A stretch of 64,000 bases of DNA from Polynucleobacter sp. AP-Kolm-20A-A1. Lineage in GTDB: Bacteria > Pseudomonadota > Gammaproteobacteria > Burkholderiales > Burkholderiaceae. Location of the stretch: NCBI RefSeq assembly GCF_018688315.1, contig NZ_CP061315.1, forward strand, positions 1,857,419 to 1,921,418. Direction: 5' to 3'. Positions 39,846 to 46,498 of the stretch are shown piece by piece; positions within the stretch are counted from its first letter, which is position 1; each line of letters begins with the position of its first letter. A model generated the notes under the pieces. It worked only from the letters and a program-made list of their open reading frames with translations. It was not told where the DNA came from and made no database searches. The position numbers and the translations under genes are program-made.

Positions 39846-39855
39846 GAATTTCTAC

Positions 39856-40539
39856 TTAGATCACTTCTAATACTTTACTAAGCGAGCTACCTTCATAGTT
39901 AGGCTTTTCGCCAATCTCTTCAAATGGGTGGCCCAAGCGATTAACCCAGAACACATCAAAACCAAACCACTTGGCAGCCAGAGCATCCCATGCGTTACTA
40001 GAGACAAACAGAACTTCTTCTTTCTTCACAGGAAATGCTTTTAGTAAAAGCTCATAAGCCTGAGGGGCGGTTTTAAATAGTCGCACATCTTCAACCGTTA
40101 CAACCTTATCTAGATAAGACTGCAAACCATTGCTATCAACTACGGTTGCCAACATTTCCCTGCTTCCGTTAGATAAAATTGCAGTCGATAGTCCTTTATC
40201 TTTAATTGTTTTAAGAACGGTCAAGCTATCTTCAAAGCCGGTGAGCTTGGCATACTGATCCATCAGCCTCTTTTCATATTCAGGCGTAAGGTTCAAGCTC
40301 ATACGCTTACAGACATACCGCAATGAGCGAATGGTTAGCTCCCAAAACGGAAGGTAGTGCTTGCTACCATTGGCATTAGGGTCACTCATCGTCACTAAAC
40401 GGGTGTACTCGATTTGACGGTCACGCCACATCAAGGCAAAGGCTTGGCCATGCCCCGGAAATAATTCTTCTGCCAATTGCCCCATAGAGTAAACATCAAA
40501 CAATGTGCCGTAGGCGTCAAAGGCAATGAGCTTATACAT
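39856..40539 (-). CDS. Haloacid dehalogenase, type II
   Basis: The 227-residue product starts KLIAFDAYGTLFDVYSM, with nucleophile Asp8. It has LSNGSREML for the Thr/Ser motif, followed by WDALAAKWFGFDVFWVNRLG. The type II L-2-haloacid dehalogenase group hydrolyses 2-halo acids; many relatives are plain phosphatases. A short spacer links it to the MAPEG gene. Confidence 0.86.
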   Translation of the reverse strand: MYKLIAFDAYGTLFDVYSMGQLAEELFPGHGQAFALMWRDRQIEYTRLVTMSDPNANGSKHYLPFWELTIRSLRYVCKRMSLNLTPEYEKRLMDQYAKLTGFEDSLTVLKTIKDKGLSTAILSNGSREMLATVVDSNGLQSYLDKVVTVEDVRLFKTAPQAYELLLKAFPVKKEEVLFVSSNAWDALAAKWFGFDVFWVNRLGHPFEEIGEKPNYEGSSLSKVLEVI

Positions 40540-40617
40540 CTTGTCTCCGATTTTTATTATGAATTTGATTACTATTTAAAACTGTACTTCTTATATCAAC
40601 ACGCTAGCAGGGGACAT

Positions 40618-41007
40618 TTAATCCTTATCTGCGTATTGCATCTCACCATTACCAAATGACCAGTTTTCTTTGTCCACTTCAAGTAAATTAATGAAGACAT
40701 CTTGAGGCCTAACCCCAAGCGTTTGAACCAAGGATCCACAGATTGCTTTATATAAGTTCTTTTTAACTTCAACAGTTCGGCCAAAGCTGATCGTCGCCTG
40801 AATAAAAATGATTCCCTCGGAATATTCAATTCCCAGATAGCTTTTGGGAATATTGAGCTCCATTGAATCGTGCCTAGTAATTATTTGAAACTTATCGTCT
40901 TCAGGAACATTGATTTGTTCTCGCATGACGTTGTAAACAATATCGCCAACTTGCCGAGCAAAGCTTTCAGAGTGTTTATTGCTTAAATCAATTCTGACCA
41001 ACGGCAT
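40618..41007 (-). CDS. Tautomerase/4-oxalocrotonate tautomerase-like protein
   Basis: The 129-residue product starts PLVRIDLSNKHSE, with the N-terminal Pro that acts as the catalytic base in this superfamily. A second PQDVFINLLEVDKENWSFGNG block resembles MIF-like tautomerases. The exact substrate is unknown. It is the last gene before the tRNA-Phe-linked island. Confidence 0.8.
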   Translation of the reverse strand: MPLVRIDLSNKHSESFARQVGDIVYNVMREQINVPEDDKFQIITRHDSMELNIPKSYLGIEYSEGIIFIQATISFGRTVEVKKNLYKAICGSLVQTLGVRPQDVFINLLEVDKENWSFGNGEMQYADKD

Positions 41008-41080
41008 AGTAATTCTCCTTAGATCTCATCATCTTATACGGGCCCAAGAATTTTCACTTGGCCTTGATGTACCCTTAATA

Positions 41081-41139
41081 GAAAAACCACCCGAAGGTGG
41101 TTTTGGTGTTTCTTGGTGGCCCGGGGCGGAATCGAACCA
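41081..41139 (-). repeat. Copy A of the tRNA-Phe 3' end with its terminator
   Basis: These 59 bases match 45603-45662 with two differences: one missing A in the A-run and one G for A. They comprise the terminator hairpin, the spacer and the last 26 bases of tRNA-Phe including CCA. This is what attR looks like after integration into a tRNA 3' end. Confidence 0.9.
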
Positions 41140-41158
41140 GGGCCGAGGATGTCCGATC

Positions 41159-41635
41159 CTACTTCAGCTTATATCCGGCATGGCAAGCTACGCATGCTTG
41201 TGTTGTTTTGCTAAGAGCCAAGAGGGCAGGCTTTAGATCCCCAGTTGCTCCGGTATTTTGTACTTCAATAGCAAACTTACTAGCATTGCGGTGCATTTGA
41301 GTGCCGACGTCTTGCATTCCCTTTGGCATGAACTTGGCATTTTCATGCGCGCCGTGTGCTTTTAAAGCCGTTTGACCCAAACGAAGCTCAGCAATCTGGG
41401 CTGCCTTATCGTATTGGCCGTCTGCCATTGCTTCTTGTATTTGGGCGATCGCTAATAGGTGATCTCTCATATTGGCTAATGTATGTTCTTTCATGGCAGG
41501 CGGGAATTCTACGGTAACTCGATTATCTGTAGGTGGGGCTCTGTGTCCATGATCATGTTGGGCAGTTGCTATCTTGAAAATAACAATACCGCACAGGGCA
41601 AGTACCGTACTAAGAATGATTTTTGTTTTTTTCAT
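41159..41635 (-). CDS. Cytochrome c'-like periplasmic protein
   Basis: The 158-residue product has a signal peptide (about residues 1-25, ending ATA). It has a His-rich beginning (HDHGHR), a four-helix-type body, and the heme site CVACHAGYKLK near the end, as in cytochrome c'. The family binds NO or CO and protects cells from these gases. It is just inside the island boundary and its transcript ends at the captured tRNA terminator at 41082-41104. Loss of other canonical c' features cannot be judged from sequence alone. Confidence 0.75.
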   Translation of the reverse strand: MKKTKIILSTVLALCGIVIFKIATAQHDHGHRAPPTDNRVTVEFPPAMKEHTLANMRDHLLAIAQIQEAMADGQYDKAAQIAELRLGQTALKAHGAHENAKFMPKGMQDVGTQMHRNASKFAIEVQNTGATGDLKPALLALSKTTQACVACHAGYKLK

Positions 41636-41705
41636 AAGTTGCTATTGTCTAATTATTAGAAACGCAGAAAACCACCCGAGAGTGGCTTCCCAACTCCAAA
41701 CTGCT

Positions 41706-42065
41706 TTATCCACACATTCTTCCTGACATCATTTGTGGGCCATGTCCTGCCGGCAATGTAATGCCCTTTTCTTTAGCCCGCTTTTCCATCTCTGCATGTG
41801 TAGCTGTCATGATTGCTTGGCGCTCTTCTGCTGTTTTGGCATCAATCATTTTATCCATCATGGCAAGTCTTTCGGCTGGCGTCATTAACTCGCGCATGAT
41901 TTTCATGTTGGCGTTTTGCTCCATCATCTGACCTTGCATCATTTGGCCGCGCATCATGCCTGGGCCTATGCCATTACCCATTGGACCTGGCTGAGCATAG
42001 GCTACAGCCAATCCAAGACCCATGACAGTGGCAACGCTAATTGCAATTTTGTTTACAGTTTTCAT
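41706..42065 (-). CDS. Methionine-rich periplasmic protein (CopC/Spy-like)
   Basis: The product of about 119 residues has a signal peptide (residues 1-25, ending AYA) followed by PGPMGNGIGPGMMRGQMMQG, a Met/Gly-rich stretch that can bind copper. A helical Spy/CpxP-type segment follows: MTPAERLAMMDKMIDAKTAEE. Such proteins act in periplasmic copper handling or as chaperones. I chose ATG 42065 because AGGAAATT precedes it at 8 bases. It is 22 bases from the copZ-like gene. Confidence 0.75.
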   Translation of the reverse strand: MKTVNKIAISVATVMGLGLAVAYAQPGPMGNGIGPGMMRGQMMQGQMMEQNANMKIMRELMTPAERLAMMDKMIDAKTAEERQAIMTATHAEMEKRAKEKGITLPAGHGPQMMSGRMCG

Positions 42066-42087
42066 TTTGAATTTCCTATTCATTTAG

Positions 42088-42366
42088 TTAGTTACAGCAA
42101 CAACTTGTGCCACTCTTACAAGAACCACTCTTAGCCTTTGCTTGAGGCGATGCATCAGAACTGATCTTTGCGGGATAACCATCCTCTTCTAATGCCGCAA
42201 TAATCTCTTTTACCTGTTGCGAGATATTGCCTTCAACCTTGACTGCGCCAGAGGCAAGATCTACCTCAACCTTTTGCACCCCAGCAATTGAATTAATGGC
42301 TTTTTCAACATGCTTTACGCAAGCACCACAAGTCATTCCACTTACCGTTAAATTGATTGTTTCCAT
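42088..42366 (-). CDS. CopZ-like copper chaperone
   Basis: The 92-residue product starts METINLTVSGMTCGACVKHVEKAINSI, a canonical HMA domain with GMTCGAC as the metal site, to about residue 68. It then has a Cys-rich tail (SCKSGTSCCCN), unusual for CopZ. It delivers Cu(I) to P-type ATPases or regulators. AAAGGAGG precedes the ATG. It is divergent from the Crp/Fnr gene and upstream of the Met-rich gene on its strand. Confidence 0.9.
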   Translation of the reverse strand: METINLTVSGMTCGACVKHVEKAINSIAGVQKVEVDLASGAVKVEGNISQQVKEIIAALEEDGYPAKISSDASPQAKAKSGSCKSGTSCCCN

Positions 42367-42417
42367 ACCAACCTCCTTTGTATGAATTGATTATTCGCTC
42401 AATCATCCAAAGAGCGT

Positions 42418-42431
42418 ATGATTTAAATCAT
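42418..42431. promoter_or_regulatory. Palindromic operator ATGATTTAAATCAT
   Basis: A perfect 14-base palindrome ends one base before the Crp/Fnr start codon and overlaps TATGAT (42417-42422), a good -10. If used, transcription would start at about the ATG, giving a leaderless mRNA. The repressor or activator binding it is unknown; the Crp/Fnr product itself is a candidate for autoregulation. Confidence 0.6.
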
Positions 42432-43037
42432 ATGGACATTTATATTCCTGAACTGCTAAAGGAGCTCCTGCCCAAAGGACTATTGGGGCAATGTCATGCC
42501 CATCACTTTGAAAAAGGTGATTACCTTTTCCATCAGGGCAAAAAACCTGAATACATGTTCTTTATTGTTTCGGGCGAAGCTGTTCTTACGAGAATCAGTA
42601 GCCATGGAGAGCCCACTACATTACAAAGATGTAAGGGTGGCTTTGTCAGTGAAGCCAGTTTGTTAGTAGATGCTTATCACTGTGATGTTATTGCGACTCA
42701 CAATGGACAAGCGATCACGCTACCCATTAAATCTTTAAGAGAAGCACTCGCCGATAGCAAGTTCTCAATGAAATGGGTGCAGTTGCTAAGCAAAGAGATC
42801 ATGCGCCTTCGAACACAATCTGAACGATTGGGACTCAAAGACATTCGCAGTAAATTAATTCATCTGATTGAGACCGAAGGCAAACAAGGCGTATTGACAC
42901 TTCAGTCTGATTTCAAATCCATGGCTTCAGAGATCGGCGTTACGCATGAGGCGTTATATAGGGCTATCGCCACATTAGAAAAAGAAGGTCTACTAGAAAA
43001 ACATCCTGATTCCTTGGAATTGCTAAAGAAAAAATAA
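42432..43037 (+). CDS. Crp/Fnr-family transcriptional regulator
   Basis: The 201-residue product has a cyclic-nucleotide-type N-terminal domain with PKGLLGQCHAHHFEKGDYLFHQG, and a C-terminal helix-turn-helix with MASEIGVTHEALYRAIATLEKEGLL. No conserved FNR cysteine cluster is seen (CHAHHF has one Cys), so it is not a typical oxygen sensor. The start at ATG 42432 is chosen from the homology and has no Shine-Dalgarno. An upstream ATG (42357) overlaps copZ and is less likely. Its position suggests metal or redox control of the island genes. Confidence 0.82.
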   Translation: MDIYIPELLKELLPKGLLGQCHAHHFEKGDYLFHQGKKPEYMFFIVSGEAVLTRISSHGEPTTLQRCKGGFVSEASLLVDAYHCDVIATHNGQAITLPIKSLREALADSKFSMKWVQLLSKEIMRLRTQSERLGLKDIRSKLIHLIETEGKQGVLTLQSDFKSMASEIGVTHEALYRAIATLEKEGLLEKHPDSLELLKKK

Positions 43038-43050
43038 TACTCAAGAGGTA

Positions 43051-43111
43051 ATGTCGTTTAAAACGACATCTCAAGCACCGACCCTAGATGAGTGTCGCTT
43101 AAATCGACACT
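43051..43111. repeat. Two TTTAAA-centred palindromes in tandem
   Basis: The first is ATGTCGTTT with AAACGACAT (43051-43069) and continues CTCAAG to 43075. The second is AGTGTCG with CGACACT (43091-43111). Between them GACATCTCA and TGAGTGTC pair with one bulge, so the tract can fold into three adjacent stems. Confidence 0.75.
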
Positions 43112-43226
43112 TGACCACTACAGGGATGTCAAATCCCCCGTTCATTAAGCGTCCTTTAAAAGGAAAGTTCATGATGGGGATATCCGGCTCTTATGGCGAT
43201 TAACCCTGCCAAGCCTGAAAAGAAAA

Positions 43227-43245
43227 TAGCCCAGCAAGTGGGCTA
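43227..43245. terminator. Short stem-loop before tRNA-Phe copy B
   Basis: TAGCCCA pairs with TGGGCTA (7 bp) around GCAAG. It has only a weak A-tract on the left, so use as a terminator on the minus strand is uncertain. Confidence 0.5.
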
Positions 43246-43251
43246 TTGAGA

Positions 43252-43300
43252 TTCTTGGTGGCCCGGGGCGGAATCGAACCACCGACACAAGGATTTTCAA
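43252..43300 (-). repeat. Copy B: 3' half of tRNA-Phe
   Basis: These 49 bases are identical to 45633-45681, i.e. the tRNA from CCA through the anticodon, after which identity stops. It is a truncated tRNA-Phe and not functional. Confidence 0.9.
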
Positions 43301-43444
43301 CTCTCCGATAGACCGTACTTTCGCTTTCTACCCCACAAGGTTAACCCCACCATAGGCAAACTTTGTGCACAAAACTTTGATGGAGCGATCTAAGAGGCTG
43401 AATTGGTTGAGTTTTTTGACCCACGCAAGGATAGCGAGAAGGTT

Positions 43445-43491
43445 TGGTGGCGTAGCGAGGATTTGACTGACACAAGGATGCATTCTCCTTG
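43445..43491 (-). pseudogene. Copy C: degenerate tRNA-like 3' end
   Basis: The stretch keeps TGGTGG at one end and GACACAAGGAT further in, in the same spacing as tRNA-Phe, but the T-arm has diverged. A decayed older insertion or another tRNA fragment are both possible. Confidence 0.5.
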
Positions 43492-43518
43492 TCGTGATCG
43501 GGGCATCCCACGCATGAA

Positions 43519-43543
43519 ACGTCCTTTAAAAAGACGTCTCCAG
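43519..43543. repeat. TTTAAA-centred palindrome, second member
   Basis: It agrees with the unit at 43051-43075 at 20 of 25 positions by eye, with the same arm, AT core and trailing TCTC.AG. Confidence 0.8.
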
Positions 43544-43630
43544 AATATTTGCATATATACGCATTAACGAATACTTATCAATCACATAAGTCAATAAGCC
43601 TAATTGTTTGACGGCAATGTCTGCCCAAAT

Positions 43631-43654
43631 AAAAAACCACCCGAAGGTGGTTTT
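43631..43654. terminator. Bidirectional terminator, CCACCCGAAGGTGG type
   Basis: A-run, ACCACC with GGTGGT around CGAA, then TTTT. It can end the minus-strand zinc-ribbon transcript. The same core occurs at 37006, 41086 and 45608. Confidence 0.85.
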
Positions 43655-43751
43655 AGTGTCTCCCCCAGCCAATAACAATCTCGGCGTGGAATTAAAAGCA
43701 GGCCCCAATCTAACATCTATTAACGAGCTCTGTATTGGCACTTACCCTTGT

Positions 43752-44057
43752 TTACCAATATTTAAAAGGCCTCTCGGCATCTACATCTCCGCCTAGGGCC
43801 CTCATATTCATATTGCAGTGGGGACAGGTAAGGCCATCCCACTCCGATAGATGACTACTAGAGTGGCAACTGGTACAAACCGGCGGCATACTAATTTCAG
43901 TATTAATGCTTCCTGGATGAGCAACTGTATAAGCATCAATTGTTGAGCAAGATTTGCAAACCATTGCCACTTTAGAAGAGTGAAGCCCCACTTCTTTGCC
44001 GATACCGCTAATACATTCAAACTTGCAGGAACGACATACAAATTTATATCTAGCCAT
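43752..44057 (-). CDS. Zinc-ribbon protein of unknown function
   Basis: The 101-residue product has three CxxC pairs: FVCRSCKF, MVCKSCSTI and VCTSCHSSS, with TCPHCNMN as a fourth. That makes two treble-clef-like ribbons. It lacks a signal peptide and membrane segment, so is probably cytoplasmic. I know no named family with this exact layout. It is the last coding element before the non-coding tract of the island. Confidence 0.75.
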   Translation of the reverse strand: MARYKFVCRSCKFECISGIGKEVGLHSSKVAMVCKSCSTIDAYTVAHPGSINTEISMPPVCTSCHSSSHLSEWDGLTCPHCNMNMRALGGDVDAERPFKYW

Positions 44058-44069
44058 AAATCAACCTCA

Positions 44070-44591
44070 TTAATTCTTTTTAGGTTGAAGTGCTAGCTTC
44101 TTCATATGAGCATCCTGAATTAGCAATTGCCTTTCTTGATTGGCTACTCCAATAGTGATCTTTCTGGCTATAAGATCCGCATACACGCCATCAATCTTTT
44201 TAAAGAAATCTTCGTAGACCGCTTTCTTTGCGGGGCTTAAGCCTTCCAAAGCAATGGGTCGACAGGAGTTTGCTTCAGCCAGATAATTCGTTAGTGCCTT
44301 AGCTTGCTCGTCTGTCAATTTATCCGCGGAGCTAAACAAGGCCTTTGCATGAGCATTATTTCTTGTTACAGCAATAACCTGACTATCGACCAATAAAGCA
44401 TCAGCACTTTGATTTCCGCGAATGATGCAATCATTAAGTCGCTTTGCTACAGGGCCTGAATGATCGGGAGCTGGAGCTGTCATTGGTGATGGGGTTTTAG
44501 CAAGCTGTACTGGATTATTAGGCGCAACATTTGTCGCACATCCACCTAGGAAAACAATTCCTATCAAACTTAATTTAAATATATTTTTCAT
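44070..44591 (-). CDS. Predicted lipoprotein of unknown function
   Basis: The product of about 173 residues starts KNIFKLSLIGIVFLGGCATNVAPN, a signal peptide with lipobox FLGGC, then a Pro-rich linker and a helical domain. It has DCIIRGNQSADALL and two cysteines (DCII and NSCR). It lies 15 bases from the Pal-like gene on the same strand, implying co-expression in the envelope. I recognise no family. Start ATG 44591 preferred to the upstream ATG at 44603. Confidence 0.65.
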   Translation of the reverse strand: MKNIFKLSLIGIVFLGGCATNVAPNNPVQLAKTPSPMTAPAPDHSGPVAKRLNDCIIRGNQSADALLVDSQVIAVTRNNAHAKALFSSADKLTDEQAKALTNYLAEANSCRPIALEGLSPAKKAVYEDFFKKIDGVYADLIARKITIGVANQERQLLIQDAHMKKLALQPKKN

Positions 44592-44606
44592 TTGGTAGTC
44601 CATTAG

Positions 44607-45098
44607 TTATTGATAGACAAAATCAGCGCGACGATTTTCTTTAAATGCCGCCTCTGTCTGAGCTGGGTTAGCTGGCTTTTCTTTACCAAAGCTAACCGCC
44701 TCTAACTGAGATTCGCTGACGCCTTGTGCGAGCAGGGCCTTCTTAACGGCTTCAGATCGCTTTTGGCCCAAGGCTAGGTTGTATTCAGCCGTTCCGCGAT
44801 CATCGGTATTGCCTTGAATAATGATCGATGCTTTTTGCCTTTGAAATGCTTTTAAGTAGGAGGCATGTGCTGAGATTGTTGAAACATATTTTGGATCTAC
44901 GGTAAAGCTATCAAACTCAAAATAGATTGAGCGCTTACCATACACACTAGACTTTGGATCACCAATGGGGTCGTAAGTCATAGAGCCCTTCGCATTAACT
45001 TCAGCCACCCCATTGGCGTCATCTAACTTGACGCTACTACAGGCAGAGACGAATAAAACCAATAGCGCCAAAGGCAATATTTTTAAAAATTTAAACAT
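44607..45098 (-). CDS. Pal-like OmpA-domain lipoprotein
   Basis: The product of about 163 residues has a signal peptide with lipobox SACSS (residues about 17-21). An OmpA C-terminal domain follows with RSIYFEFDSFTVDPKYVST, IIIQGNTDDRGTAEYNLALGQKRSEAVKKALL and ENRRADFVYQ, the peptidoglycan-binding motif. Pal anchors the outer membrane to the wall. The chromosomal pal in relatives sits with tol genes, so this is probably a second copy. Start ATG 45098 preferred. Confidence 0.85.
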   Translation of the reverse strand: MFKFLKILPLALLVLFVSACSSVKLDDANGVAEVNAKGSMTYDPIGDPKSSVYGKRSIYFEFDSFTVDPKYVSTISAHASYLKAFQRQKASIIIQGNTDDRGTAEYNLALGQKRSEAVKKALLAQGVSESQLEAVSFGKEKPANPAQTEAAFKENRRADFVYQ

Positions 45099-45181
45099 GA
45101 TGAAATTTCCCAAACGTGGCTACATACTGGTAGCCAAATAGCAAAGGGACATGCCCATAAGGTATGCCCCACCTAAGAAAA

Positions 45182-45535
45182 TTAGGCTATAACTTTGGGT
45201 GGTTTAAATGCTGAGTCGGGAAAGTTTTGTGAAAACAACACTTCATTTGCTGTAGCAAATTTATGCTTGGTCATTGGCGGAAGAAAAATCACAATTCCAA
45301 CGTCGCTAATATTTGCAGTCACATGACTCATGAGGTACATGGTATGAACCTGCTCTTTATCGTCAGCCGATTCAGAACTACTATGCGCTTGCTGTGAGAC
45401 TGAAGTATTGCTATAACCACCAGCGAGCTCTGCCCGCTCAATCGCAGACTGGATAAAAATATTTCCGGCCGCCGCCTTAAATGCAATTAAGAAGAGGCAT
45501 ATTAATAGAACGAGTGTTTTACTACGAAGTAACAT
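45182..45535 (-). CDS. Hypothetical periplasmic protein, possibly metal-linked
   Basis: The 117-residue product has a signal peptide (about residues 1-24), a soluble Ser-rich stretch, and a C-terminus ending SAFKPPKVIA. The ending resembles small proteins beside cobalt-zinc-cadmium or copper systems, but no metal-binding motif is obvious. The link to metals is inferred from that resemblance and from the island context. It is the first gene before tRNA-Phe. Confidence 0.6.
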   Translation of the reverse strand: MLLRSKTLVLLICLFLIAFKAAAGNIFIQSAIERAELAGGYSNTSVSQQAHSSSESADDKEQVHTMYLMSHVTANISDVGIVIFLPPMTKHKFATANEVLFSQNFPDSAFKPPKVIA

Positions 45536-45603
45536 GGGTCAAATTCTATACCCGATTGGTATATTTGTCGGTTTAAACGACGCCTCCACTAAACCCCCAA
45601 ATG

Positions 45604-45627
45604 AAAAAACCACCCGAAGGTGGTTTT
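45604..45627 (-). terminator. tRNA-Phe terminator
   Basis: On the minus strand AACCACC with GGTGGTT around TTCG, then TTTTTT, 10 bases after the CCA end. The hairpin is also present in copy A. Confidence 0.85.
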
Positions 45628-45636
45628 GGTATTTCT

Positions 45637-45712
45637 TGGTGGCCCGGGGCGGAATCGAACCACCGACACAAGGATTTTCAATCCTCTGCTCTACCGACTG
45701 AGCTACCAGGCC
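45637..45712 (-). tRNA. tRNA-Phe (anticodon GAA)
   Basis: The cloverleaf is complete: 7-bp acceptor (GGCCTGG with CCGGGCC), TAGCTCAGTCGGTAGAGCA D-arm, anticodon loop TTGAAAA with GAA, GGTTCGATTCC T-arm, and an encoded CCA. The length is 76 bases. Its 3' end is the apparent attachment site of the island. Confidence 0.97.
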
Positions 45713-45722
45713 AAGACTGAGA

Positions 45723-45753
45723 ATTATAACGAATTGGCTTAAGGAGCCATCAA
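45723..45753 (-). promoter_or_regulatory. Promoter of tRNA-Phe
   Basis: On the minus strand TATAAT (45723-45728) is perfect; the best -35 is TTGATG (45748-45753) with a rather long 19-base spacer. The tRNA 5' end lies 11 bases beyond. Confidence 0.55.
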
Positions 45754-45815
45754 ATTTCCTTTGGACGCCCTTGATATGTCCATTTTTCTTGGCCAGGCTA
45801 GGCCTAGATTGGGGG

Positions 45816-46496
45816 TTAGCTTTCGCTCTTATTGCGAGAGGTATCAATTCCCAAGGCTTTGAGCTTGCGATATAGGTGGGTTCGCTCTAGGCCGGTGTAT
45901 TCAGAAATCTTGGTCATACTGCCGCCCATGATTTGCATTTGGTGCTCAAAGTAAGCCTTTTCAAACAAATCTCTAGCCTCTCTTAAAGGGAGGTCAAAAT
46001 AGGTTTTTGCGATACCACTGATGTACTCACCCTCTGGTGCGGCAGATGCCGCCTCCGAGCTTGCTGGCTTAGGAGCAGCAGTCGCATTTGCGGTTGGTGA
46101 GACCGCCTTTTCTTCGGGCTCTACATATTTTGGGGAGCTCTCCAATGCTTTGCTCACCGTTTTCAAAAGCTTTTGTAGTGCAATTGGTTTTTCTAAAAAA
46201 TTTAGAGCGCCAATACGTGTTGCCTCAACTGCAGTATCAATTGTTGCGTGACCTGACATCATCACAACAGGCATGGTGAGCTGGCCGGTTTTAGACCACT
46301 CTTTTAATAAAGTAATGCCATCGGTGTCTGGCATCCAAATATCCAGCAATACAAGATCAGGGCGCATTTGTTCACGAATGGTGCGAGCTTGAACGGCACT
46401 TTCTGCTGCATAAACAGTATGGCCCTCATCCGTGAGGATCTCATTGAGGAGCTCACGAATTCCCATCTCATCATCAACAACCAAAATACTAGCCAT
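45816..46496 (-). CDS. Response regulator, NtrX-like without AAA+ domain
   Basis: The 226-residue product has a receiver domain (1-120) with phospho-acceptor in VLLDIWMPDTDG. An Ala/Pro-rich linker follows (about 125-155), then a Fis-type DNA-binding domain ending TKISEYTGLERTHLYRKLKALG. NtrX normally has a central sigma54-activating AAA+ domain; here it is missing, so action through sigma54 is unlikely. The partner kinase is directly upstream with 2 bases between. Confidence 0.9.
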   Translation of the reverse strand: MASILVVDDEMGIRELLNEILTDEGHTVYAAESAVQARTIREQMRPDLVLLDIWMPDTDGITLLKEWSKTGQLTMPVVMMSGHATIDTAVEATRIGALNFLEKPIALQKLLKTVSKALESSPKYVEPEEKAVSPTANATAAPKPASSEAASAAPEGEYISGIAKTYFDLPLREARDLFEKAYFEHQMQIMGGSMTKISEYTGLERTHLYRKLKALGIDTSRNKSES

Positions 46497-46498
46497 AC

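Larger units (their letters stand above)
43038..43751. other. 714-base non-coding stretch in the island
   Basis: No convincing gene is present. It contains four TTTAAA-centred short palindromes (43051-43075, 43091-43111, 43152-43164 and 43519-43543), one GGGC-type stem (43227-43245), partial tRNA-Phe copies B and C, and a CCACCCGAAGGTGG terminator at the right end. The rest shows no features I can identify. Confidence 0.85.
41081..45712. mobile_element. Putative decayed tRNA-Phe-associated island
   Basis: The region is bounded by tRNA-Phe (45637-45712) and its 3' copy A (41081-41139), with further partial copies B (43252-43300) and C (43445-43491) inside. Cargo: cytochrome c'-like, Met-rich periplasmic, CopZ-like, Crp/Fnr, zinc ribbon, two lipoproteins and a metal-linked periplasmic protein. 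TTTAAA palindromes concentrate here. No integrase or excisionase is visible, so it may be a remnant or one of two stacked insertions. Confidence 0.6.

Noticed and set aside
43091..43111. Integron attC site
   Set aside because: The stems lack the conserved attC core sites, and no integron integrase is present.
45539..45847. Minus-strand frame across tRNA-Phe
   Set aside because: It reads through the tRNA and terminator, so it is not a protein gene.
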